Source: Clostridiales bacterium
GTDB taxonomy: Bacteria > Bacillota > Clostridia > Oscillospirales > Oscillospiraceae
Assembly (NCBI GenBank): GCA_003516765.1
Contig: DPCD01000137.1
Coordinates: 6,270 to 14,154, forward strand
Length of the DNA: 7,885 bases
Direction of reading: 5' to 3'
Part shown: positions 1-6,126 of the stretch, piece by piece
Position numbering within the stretch: the stretch's first letter is position 1
Layout of the letters: the number at the start of each line of letters is the position of its first letter
Translations under genes and position numbers: made by a program
Notes under the pieces: model-generated
Seen by the model: only the letters and a program-made list of their open reading frames with translations
What the model was told of the DNA's origin: nothing
The model's database searches: none

Positions 1-746
1 GAGTTGTTGCCGCCGCCGTGCTCGGCATGAATCATCATCATCATGTCGAGAAGGTGCGCCTCTTCTTCCGTGTAGCTGGCGTCCGGGCGAATCATGCGCA
101 GGAAGTTCTCCGCCGCGGAAAGCTCCGCGCTCGGATAGTGGATATGCAGAGATTCTCCGTCAAAATAGTGGCGGTTCACCGCGTAGGCATTTGCCACAAT
201 TGCCGGGAACGAGCCAATGAGCTTGATGGACTGCGTGAGCAGATTGTCTGCCGACGTATCATCCGGGTTTTCATCGTAGGAATACAGCAGCAGCACGCTC
301 CGCGCCAGATCGTTCATGATGTCCCGGCTCGGGTGGCGCATGATCATGCCTTCGGTGAAGCCTTCCGGGAGCTTTCGCGCTCTGCACATGATATCATTGA
401 AATAGGAAAGCTCAGATTTTGTCGGCAGATATCCCATCAGAAGCAGGTACGCGACCTCCTCGTAGCCGAACGTGCCGCTTTTCCGGTGCGCTTCAACAAT
501 TTCGTTCAGATCAATGCCGCGGTAGTAGAGCCTGCCGGGCATGGGCACGCGCCTGCCGTCTTCGATCAGATAGCCCTGGACGCTGCCGACCTTCGTCACA
601 CCGATCAGAACGCCGGTTCCGTCGCTGTTCCGAAGCCCGCGCTTGACCTCTCCAAAGTAATAGCTGTCGGGAATCTGATATTCCTGCCTGACAAGGCTGC
701 CGAGGGACGCTGCCATATCCGGTCGCAAATCCATTGCACGTTCCAT
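1..746 (-). CDS. gltA: Citrate synthase (Si type), C-terminal part outside window
   Basis: This gene encodes citrate synthase, a cytoplasmic enzyme that condenses acetyl-CoA and oxaloacetate into citrate. I translated the minus strand from ATG 746-744 and found 248 uninterrupted codons to the window edge, roughly the first 55% of a usual 430-450-residue enzyme. Visible family features are YYRGIDLNEIV (residues 74-84), GYEEVAYLLLMGYLP (94-108), HPSRDIMNDLARSVL (138-152) and, at the truncated end, HAEHGGGNNS, whose second His (H243) aligns with a catalytic histidine of the family (pig H274, E. coli H264). The other catalytic His and Asp lie beyond the edge. The start is chosen because AAGGAG sits 9 bases upstream; an in-frame ATG at 734 lacks such a site. 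A run of four Met precedes the catalytic segment. It is divergent from aconitase and isocitrate dehydrogenase, which take the next two steps. It is not the Re-type enzyme, which belongs to the HMG-CoA lyase-like family. Confidence 0.95.
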   Translation of the reverse strand, partial: MERAMDLRPDMAASLGSLVRQEYQIPDSYYFGEVKRGLRNSDGTGVLIGVTKVGSVQGYLIEDGRRVPMPGRLYYRGIDLNEIVEAHRKSGTFGYEEVAYLLLMGYLPTKSELSYFNDIMCRARKLPEGFTEGMIMRHPSRDIMNDLARSVLLLYSYDENPDDTSADNLLTQSIKLIGSFPAIVANAYAVNRHYFDGESLHIHYPSAELSAAENFLRMIRPDASYTEEEAHLLDMMMMIHAEHGGGNN

Positions 747-790
747 GATCTTCTTCTCCTTCCGCAAGGTACGGTTTTCATGTTGGGCTC

Positions 791-819
791 ATTATAACGA
801 GACGCTTTCAAAAATGCAA
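791..819 (-). promoter_or_regulatory. Sigma-A promoter of the citrate synthase gene
   Basis: On the minus strand, TTGCAT (819-814) and TATAAT (796-791) are separated by exactly 17 bases. The -10 is a perfect consensus and the -35 matches at the key TTG. Transcription would start near 784, giving a leader of about 38 bases before ATG 746, with no room for a riboswitch. Confidence 0.8.
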
Positions 820-946
820 GTAAATTATTTTTAAATTTCATAAATTTTCTGTTATCATTCATATTCTTGAATTTTCACCTGCATATTTGTAAATTCTGCA
901 AGAATAATGCAGGATTCAAAAGAATAAATTCATTTTGTGCTTGCAT
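814..946. promoter_or_regulatory. Shared gltA/acn control region with repeated CYTGCAT boxes
   Basis: This AT-rich divergent intergenic stretch holds five copies of a CYTGCA core. They are CTTGCAT at 814-820 (minus), CCTGCAT at 878-884 (plus), CTTGCAG at 896-902 (minus), CCTGCAT at 907-913 (minus) and CTTGCAT at 940-946 (plus). The outer two are the -35 regions of the divergent promoters, and the inner ones form a perfect 7-bp inverted repeat (878-884 with 907-913). Box centres are about 64, 18, 11 and 33 bases apart. Separately, ATAA-N8-TTAT at 840-855 resembles the ATAA-N7-TTAT box of CcpC, the citrate-responsive LysR regulator of Bacillus citZ and citB, but its spacing is one base too long. 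The pattern is seen directly; that it is an operator is inference. Confidence 0.45.
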
Positions 947-969
947 TTTGTAGCATCCCTTGCTATACT
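941..969 (+). promoter_or_regulatory. Sigma-A promoter of the acn-icd operon
   Basis: TTGCAT (941-946) and TATACT (964-969) are separated by 17 bases, with a TGC extended -10 element directly before the -10. The start site would be near 976, leaving a leader of about 44 bases before the ATG at 1020. The promoter lies over the TTG codon at 960 that could otherwise be read as an upstream start, so that start is excluded. Confidence 0.8.
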
Positions 970-1019
970 GTCACCAGAAAAAGCAACGGGCACATCCGGC
1001 ACAGAAGGGACAGATGGAT

Positions 1020-3266
1020 ATGATACGGTTATTTGACAACGGCGTAACGATTCAGAGCGGCAAACCCGTCGCCGCCATCGCAGCGCAGGCCGGCGCGAAG
1101 GAGAAAACCATTGCCGCAAAAATTCTCGCCGCACACGATCATCCGGCGCAGGACGGACAGCTGCATATCACCTTCGACGGTCTGATTTCTCACGATATCA
1201 CCTACGTCGGCATCATCCAGACGGCAAGAGCGAGCGGTTTGACCCGCTTCCCGGTCCCCTATGTGCTGACGAACTGTCATAACAGCCTCTGCGCCGTCGG
1301 CGGCACGATCAACGAAGACGACCACGTCTTCGGTCTGTCCGCGGCAATCAAATACGGCGGCGATTACGTACCGGCAAATCAGGCAGTCATTCACCAGTAC
1401 GCGCGCGAGATGATGACCGGCTGCGGCAAAATGCTGCTCGGTTCCGACAGCCATACCCGCTACGGCGCCATCGGCACCATGGGCATCGGCGAAGGCGGAC
1501 CAGAGCTTGTCAAGCAGCTGCTGCAGAACACCTACGATGTAGCAAAGCCGCAGGTCGTGCTCGTCTGGCTGACGGGTGAAGTTCCCCACGGCGTCGGTCC
1601 GCATGATGTCGCCATTGCGCTTTGCGGCGCAGTCTATAAAAACGGCCTCGTCAAAAACAAGATTCTCGAATTTGCCGGTCCCGGCGTGAAAGCACTTCCG
1701 ATGGACTTCCGCATCGGCATCGACGTCATGACGACCGAGACCGCTTGTCTCAGCTCCATCTGGGAGACGGACGAAAAGGTCGAAGAATACCTTGCCATCC
1801 ATGGAAGACCGGACAGCTACCGCGCGCTGCGTGTTGAAGAGGGCGCGTACTATGACGGCTGCATCGAGATCGATCTTTCCAGTCTGGAACCGATGGCTGC
1901 GCTTCCGTTCCATCCGTCTGAGGCGGTGCCGCTGCGCGAGTTGATTGCGAACCCCGGAGATTATCTGCGAGAGGTGGAACTTCGCGCGCATGAGCAGTTT
2001 GGCGGCAAGGCGGAACTTCATCTGACGGAGAAGATCGAAGGTGGCAAGCTCCGGATCGATCAGGGCGTCATTGCCGGCTGTTCGGGCGGCATGTATGACA
2101 ATATCGCCGAGGCAGCATCTATTCTGCGCGGCTTCGACGTCGGCTGCGGTGACTTTTCGCTGTCGGTCTATCCCCCGTCGATTCCGGTCAACCTGGAGCT
2201 GATCCGAAACGGCGTGCAGCAGGAGCTGCTGGAGGCAGGCGCACTCTTCAAGCCCTGTTTCTGCGGTCCGTGCTTCGGCGCAGGCGATGTTCCTGCAAAC
2301 AATGCCCTTTCCATCCGCCACACGACGCGCAACTTCCCGAACCGCGAAGGCTCGAAGCCCGGAAACGGGCAGCTGGCAGGCGTAATTCTGATGGACGCTC
2401 GCTCGATTGCCGCGACGGCAAGAAACCACGGCGTCCTGACCTCCGCTGCCGATATCGACTATGACGCGCCGAAGCAGGTCACACGTACCTTTGATGCGGC
2501 GGTTTACAAAAAGCGTGTCTACTTTGGCTTCGGCAATCCCCAGCCGGACCATGCTCTCAAGTTTGGACCCAACATCACCGAGTGGCCGAAGATTCCGGCA
2601 CTCGCCGATCACCTGCTGATGCAGGTAGCGTCCGTGCTGCGCGACCCTGTCACCACCACCGACGAGCTGATTCCCTCTGGCGAAACGTCGTCGTATCGCT
2701 CGAATCCTCTGAAGCTTGCGACGTTTGCCCTGTCCCGCAGAGACCCCGAATACGTCGCCCGCGCCAACGCGACGCATGCATTAGAGCTGGCACGTCAGGA
2801 CGGTCTGGTTCCGCCGGAGCTGGAAGCGGTGCTGTCAAAGCTGCTTCTTACAAACGATGCGGCAAAGACGATGCAGCTCGGCTCGGTGATCTTTGCCAAC
2901 AAGCCCGGAGACGGTTCTGCGCGCGAGCAGGCAGCATCGTGCCAGAGAGTGCTCGGCGGCTGCGCGAATATCTGCTATGAATTTGCAACCAAGCGCTATC
3001 GCTCGAACTGTGTCAACTGGGGCATGCTCCCGTTCACGCTTGCGCCGGACGCAGAGTTTACCGGCTGTCCCGGCGATTTCATCTACGTGCCGGATGTAAA
3101 GCGCAGAGTGGAAGCCGGAGATGAAGTCTTCCCGGCAAAGCTTCTGCACGCGGACGGCTCTTTGGAGGAGCTAACGCTGTATCTCAAAAACACATCTGCC
3201 GAAGAGCGCGAACTGCTGCTTCGCGGCTGCCTGATGAATCACTACGCCGCACAGAGGAGAGAGTAA
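1020..3266 (+). CDS. acn: Aconitate hydratase (YbhJ-like hydratase of the aconitase superfamily)
   Basis: This 748-residue [4Fe-4S] enzyme is predicted to isomerise citrate to isocitrate in the cytoplasm. Compared with mitochondrial aconitase by eye, the cluster cysteines are C354 (AGCSGG) and C415/C418 (CGPC). The DSH triad is D143-H145, the other active-site His are H87 and H125, and the substrate arginines are R437, R442, R560 and R635. S633, in GSAREQ, matches the catalytic Ser642. The swivel domain follows from about residue 545 (TTDELIPSG), in the usual order for a fused aconitase. Aligning TNCH (84-87) with CDH of aconitase puts Cys86 where Asp100 would be. It resembles, from memory, the uncharacterised E. 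coli YbhJ group usually labelled 'hydratase'. The start at 1020 lies 9 bases after AAGGGA; the ATG at 1014 is only 3 bases from it. The stop is 2 bases before icd, so the two are co-transcribed. Aconitase function rests on residues plus context. Confidence 0.8.
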   Translation: MIRLFDNGVTIQSGKPVAAIAAQAGAKEKTIAAKILAAHDHPAQDGQLHITFDGLISHDITYVGIIQTARASGLTRFPVPYVLTNCHNSLCAVGGTINEDDHVFGLSAAIKYGGDYVPANQAVIHQYAREMMTGCGKMLLGSDSHTRYGAIGTMGIGEGGPELVKQLLQNTYDVAKPQVVLVWLTGEVPHGVGPHDVAIALCGAVYKNGLVKNKILEFAGPGVKALPMDFRIGIDVMTTETACLSSIWETDEKVEEYLAIHGRPDSYRALRVEEGAYYDGCIEIDLSSLEPMAALPFHPSEAVPLRELIANPGDYLREVELRAHEQFGGKAELHLTEKIEGGKLRIDQGVIAGCSGGMYDNIAEAASILRGFDVGCGDFSLSVYPPSIPVNLELIRNGVQQELLEAGALFKPCFCGPCFGAGDVPANNALSIRHTTRNFPNREGSKPGNGQLAGVILMDARSIAATARNHGVLTSAADIDYDAPKQVTRTFDAAVYKKRVYFGFGNPQPDHALKFGPNITEWPKIPALADHLLMQVASVLRDPVTTTDELIPSGETSSYRSNPLKLATFALSRRDPEYVARANATHALELARQDGLVPPELEAVLSKLLLTNDAAKTMQLGSVIFANKPGDGSAREQAASCQRVLGGCANICYEFATKRYRSNCVNWGMLPFTLAPDAEFTGCPGDFIYVPDVKRRVEAGDEVFPAKLLHADGSLEELTLYLKNTSAEERELLLRGCLMNHYAAQRRE

Positions 3267-3268
3267 CC

Positions 3269-4489
3269 ATGGAAAAAATCAAAATGCAAAACGCCATTGC
3301 CGAGCTCGACGGCGATGAAATGACACACGTCCTCTGGGGCATGATCAAAGACGAGCTGATTCTTCCCTTCGTGGAACTGAATCGTGAATATTACGATCTT
3401 TCCATCCAGAACCGCGACAAAACAGAAGACGCCGTCACCGTAGAGGCAGCAGAGGCAATCAAGCGCCTGCATGTCGGCGTCAAGTGCGCAACCATCACGC
3501 CAAATCTGCAGCGGCAGGAGGAATATCACCTCAAAAAGCTCTGGAAATCGCCGAACGCGACCATCCGCGCCATGCTCGACGGCACAGTTTTCCGCACGCC
3601 GATTCTGATTTCCAAGGTCAAGCCGGTCGTCTCCTGCTGGAAAAAGCCGATCACCATCGCACGCCACGCCTACGGCGACATTTACAAGGCAGTCGAGTAC
3701 CGCGTCCCCGGTCCCGGCAAGGCGGAGCTGGTCTTCACCGACGAGGCTGGGCACGAGACCTCCCGCCAGACGGTCTACGATTTCAAGGGACCCGGCGTTC
3801 TGCAGGCAATGCACAACCGCGACGACTCCATCTTGTCGTTTGCCCGCTGCTGCTTTACCTACGCATTGAATGTGAAGCAGGACGTCTGGTTCTCCAGCAA
3901 GGATACCATTTCCAAAGACTACGACCAGACCTTCAAGCTCCTGTTCCAGAAGGTCTTCGACGATGAATTCAAGGCACGCTTTGACAAAGCCGGGCTCAAC
4001 TACCGCTACGCGCTCATTGACGATGTTGCGGCGAAGGTCATCCTCTCGGAAGGCGGCATCATCTGGGCGTGCAAAAACTACGACGGAGACGTCATGAGCG
4101 ACCTGATTGCCGCCGCCTCCGGCAGTCTTCCGATGATGACCAGCGTTCTTGTCTCCCCGGACGGAAACTTCGAGTATGAGGCGGCGCACGGCACGGTCGT
4201 CGACCACTATCACAGATGGCGCGAAGGAAAGCCTGTTTCTACCAATCCGTTGGCAACGATCGCCGGATGGGCTGGCGCGCTTCACAAGCGCGGCGAGCTG
4301 GACGGCAACGAAGATCTGATGCATTTTGCCGACTGCCTGTCGAAAGCCGGCGTCGACGTATTTGAAGACGGCTATCTGTCCGAGGATCTGGCGCGTCTGT
4401 GTGACCCCGCAGAGCTTCGGGAAATGCCCGAAAACGGGCGGCTGATGCATCTGATTCGCGAGCGGCTGGAAACACTCTTATCTGCATAA
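3269..4489 (+). CDS. icd: Isocitrate dehydrogenase, homodimeric type II, possibly NAD-linked
   Basis: This 406-residue cytoplasmic enzyme oxidatively decarboxylates isocitrate to 2-oxoglutarate. It belongs to the short homodimeric subfamily that includes human IDH1. Visible motifs are ATITP (74-78), the substrate loop SPNATIR (94-100), R109, R132 in ARHAYGD, Y139, K211, and metal ligands D251, D274 and D278 around CKNYDGDVMSD. The cofactor loop is EAAHGTVVDHY (304-314), followed by STNP (324-327). Two positions that bind the NADP 2'-phosphate in IDH1 are changed: Arg314 is Asp312, while the next His is kept (H313), and Lys260 is Leu259. NAD+ use is therefore plausible although databases would probably label it NADP-dependent. 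Ala97 replaces the usual Gly in SPNGTIR. GAGGAG at 3254-3259, inside the end of acn, lies 9 bases before the ATG, so translation may be coupled. A terminator follows directly. Family assignment is firm; cofactor choice is inference. Confidence 0.93.
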   Translation: MEKIKMQNAIAELDGDEMTHVLWGMIKDELILPFVELNREYYDLSIQNRDKTEDAVTVEAAEAIKRLHVGVKCATITPNLQRQEEYHLKKLWKSPNATIRAMLDGTVFRTPILISKVKPVVSCWKKPITIARHAYGDIYKAVEYRVPGPGKAELVFTDEAGHETSRQTVYDFKGPGVLQAMHNRDDSILSFARCCFTYALNVKQDVWFSSKDTISKDYDQTFKLLFQKVFDDEFKARFDKAGLNYRYALIDDVAAKVILSEGGIIWACKNYDGDVMSDLIAAASGSLPMMTSVLVSPDGNFEYEAAHGTVVDHYHRWREGKPVSTNPLATIAGWAGALHKRGELDGNEDLMHFADCLSKAGVDVFEDGYLSEDLARLCDPAELREMPENGRLMHLIRERLETLLSA

Positions 4490-4497
4490 CACCCAAA

Positions 4498-4532
4498 GCG
4501 GACAGCTTTTCGGAGCTGCCCGCCTGTTTTTT
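4498..4532 (+). terminator. Intrinsic terminator of the acn-icd operon
   Basis: GCGGACAGCT (4498-4507) pairs with AGCTGCCCGC (4514-4523) with a single A-C mismatch around a 6-base loop. TTTTTT follows at 4527-4532. It begins 8 bases after the icd stop and closes the operon. Confidence 0.9.
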
Positions 4533-4574
4533 GCGGCAGAAAAATCTTAAAAATTCCAAAGCCCGCGCAAATTG

Positions 4575-4603
4575 TTGATTCTCAAGCCGGAATATGATAG
4601 AAT
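4575..4603 (+). promoter_or_regulatory. Promoter of the phosphodiester glycosidase gene
   Basis: TTGATT (4575-4580) and TAGAAT (4598-4603, five of six consensus bases) are 17 bases apart. This predicts a start near 4610 and a leader of about 49 bases. The site follows the icd terminator, so the next gene is likely an independent unit. A second TATACT at 4634-4639 lacks a good -35 and lies too close to the ribosome binding site. Confidence 0.65.
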
Positions 4604-4658
4604 GATGAAGTCTATGCGATATATCTGACAAACTATACTTCCATAATGGAGAGATTTT

Positions 4659-6047
4659 ATGCCGCAAATGAAGCTGTTTGGCAACTCCCGATCCGCCGCG
4701 CGTGTCGCAGGCAAGCGCAAACCGGATTCAGAGCAGGCGCCAAAGGAAAAGAAACAGAAAAAGAAGAAGCCGCTGAAGGTGCTTGCCATCTGGCTGACCG
4801 TGATTCTATGTCTGGAAGGCTTGTACTTCTTCTGCTGCTACACAAGCAATGCCTTCGTCGCAAAATGGCGCACGATTTACATCCAGACTGCGATGTCTAC
4901 CATGCGCCACCAGTGGCTGGCAACGTATCTGCTGCCGGAGTCGGTGGTAGACGATGTCATGCGCAAGCGCACCGAGTCGATGGAAGCGCTCGGCGACAAG
5001 GAGTCCTCCTGGGGCGCAAAGCCAGAGGACACAACGCCCACCGCACCTGAAGAGCCGGAGGTCAAGCCGGTCGACACCGCGGTCACGGAGCTTCCGACCG
5101 AGACCATGACGCCCGAAGACGAGCAGGCGCTGGCGAAGGAAGCGTTCTACGAACTGTTCTGGGAGCTGGACCAACCGACGATGGAGGCGTATGTTGAAGA
5201 AAATCCATCGGTTCTGGATAACGGCTGGGAGAACATCAACATCAACGAGGCAGGTCTTGACGACAACGGCACGTCCATTCAGACGACCATGGGCGAACAG
5301 GTCCTTGCCATCAATGCAAAAGAGCAGATCATGCTCGTGCGAGTGACCGGCTCCGGTTACCGGGGCGTGCTTGCCATCGCAAAGGACCCGTCCAGACTCA
5401 ACGTGGAAAACTCTGCGGGCGTCGGCACCTATGGTCAGCTGACGGGCGATATTGCCAGCGCACACAACGGCATTCTTGCCACCACCTGCTCCGGCTTCAT
5501 TGACATTGACGCGCAGGGCAACTGGGGCAACGGCAACGGCGGTCTGATCGCGGGCTATGCTATGAGCAACGGACACGGCTACGGCACGCACTACAATTCC
5601 TACGCCGGCTTCCAGTATTACCGGCTGGAAATTCACGAGGATAACCTGATCTACATCAAAAAGGTCGATAAGGAAGTCAGCGAAGACTGCCGCGACGCGA
5701 CCGAATTCCAGCCGCCCATCATCATCGATGGTGAGCTTCTCGTGAGCGACTACTGGGTCGAAACGAACCCGCGCGTGTGCATCGGTCAGTCCGACAAGTA
5801 TGAGATGCTGCTGCTCGTGGTCGAGGGTCGTATCTACACCGAGGGCATCCTCGGCACCGACGTCAACGAGTGCGCCAGAATTCTGCAAAAGCACAATGCG
5901 CAGCAGGCAATGAACGTCGACGGCGGCACCAGCGCCATGATGTGGTACGACGGCGAATACGTCATTCGCGGCTCGAACCCCAACACGCGCTACACGGGCT
6001 CTCGTCCGGTCCCGAACGCCTTTGTCTATCACAGAGTGGAAGAATAA
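4659..6047 (+). CDS. Membrane-anchored phosphodiester glycosidase-domain protein (NAGPA/DUF2233 family)
   Basis: The protein has 462 residues. A basic cytoplasmic N-terminus with a lysine-rich stretch (29-40) leads into one membrane segment (about 41-61), so the rest should lie outside the membrane. An acidic, Pro/Thr/Glu-rich stretch (about 119-157) is a likely linker. The C-terminal half carries the family pattern: repeated hydrophobic strands, a Gly/Asn-rich loop (NGNGG, 291-295), a LLLVVEGR strand (384-391), NVDGGTSAMMWYDG (419-432, the family's DGGGS-like motif with Thr for the third Gly) and RPVPNAFVYH (449-458). The NAGPA domain cleaves sugar phosphodiesters in the human uncovering enzyme; bacterial members are cell-envelope proteins of mostly unknown substrate. 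Four Cys (277, 344, 374, 405) lie on the extracytoplasmic side and could form disulfides. GGAG at 4648-4651 supports the start. It has its own promoter and terminator. Domain call is firm; substrate is unknown. Confidence 0.85.
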   Translation: MPQMKLFGNSRSAARVAGKRKPDSEQAPKEKKQKKKKPLKVLAIWLTVILCLEGLYFFCCYTSNAFVAKWRTIYIQTAMSTMRHQWLATYLLPESVVDDVMRKRTESMEALGDKESSWGAKPEDTTPTAPEEPEVKPVDTAVTELPTETMTPEDEQALAKEAFYELFWELDQPTMEAYVEENPSVLDNGWENININEAGLDDNGTSIQTTMGEQVLAINAKEQIMLVRVTGSGYRGVLAIAKDPSRLNVENSAGVGTYGQLTGDIASAHNGILATTCSGFIDIDAQGNWGNGNGGLIAGYAMSNGHGYGTHYNSYAGFQYYRLEIHEDNLIYIKKVDKEVSEDCRDATEFQPPIIIDGELLVSDYWVETNPRVCIGQSDKYEMLLLVVEGRIYTEGILGTDVNECARILQKHNAQQAMNVDGGTSAMMWYDGEYVIRGSNPNTRYTGSRPVPNAFVYHRVEE

Positions 6048-6053
6048 CAGAAT

Positions 6054-6085
6054 CCCGCCGGAAGCAAACCTTCCGGCGGGGTTTT
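6054..6085 (+). terminator. Intrinsic terminator between convergent genes
   Basis: CCCGCCGGAAG (6054-6064) and CTTCCGGCGGG (6070-6080) form a perfect 11-bp stem with a 5-base loop, followed by GTTTT. It starts 7 bases after the stop of the glycosidase-domain gene. The converging PAP2 gene ends at 6127 and has no other hairpin before this one, so it may use the same stem, but the minus-strand tail (ATTCTGTTATTC) is only moderately T-rich. Confidence 0.9.
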
Positions 6086-6126
6086 GATGAATGAAATACG
6101 TCTGCAGGCAAGAAACACTGCAAAGT

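Noticed and set aside
31..42. Short trinucleotide repeat (atc)4 near the window start
   Set aside because: It is simply the coding of four consecutive Met/Ile-type codons in citrate synthase (MMMMI) and is not a regulatory repeat.
18..797. 259-codon plus-strand open frame at the window start
   Set aside because: The minus strand encodes citrate synthase with the HAEHGGGNNS catalytic segment. The plus frame also runs across the gltA promoter.
605..862. 85-codon minus-strand frame over the gltA promoter
   Set aside because: It contains the promoter -35 and -10 as coding sequence and overlaps the citrate synthase start in another frame, so it is not a separate leader peptide gene.
960..1019. 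TTG start extending aconitase by 20 residues
   Set aside because: TTG 960-962 lies just upstream of the -10 (964-969), before the predicted transcription start, and has no ribosome binding site in the transcript.
1029..2777. 582-codon open frame antisense to aconitase
   Set aside because: The plus-strand gene has clear family motifs throughout; a G/C-rich third position leaves the opposite strand short of stops. The antisense translation shows no recognisable motif and has no ribosome binding site that I can see.
3242..4450. 402-codon open frame antisense to isocitrate dehydrogenase
   Set aside because: Same cause: it mirrors a real, motif-rich gene. Its translation resembles no family that I know.
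4806..6032. 408-codon open frame antisense to the glycosidase-domain gene
   Set aside because: A shadow of a gene with a convincing domain, promoter and terminator on the other strand.
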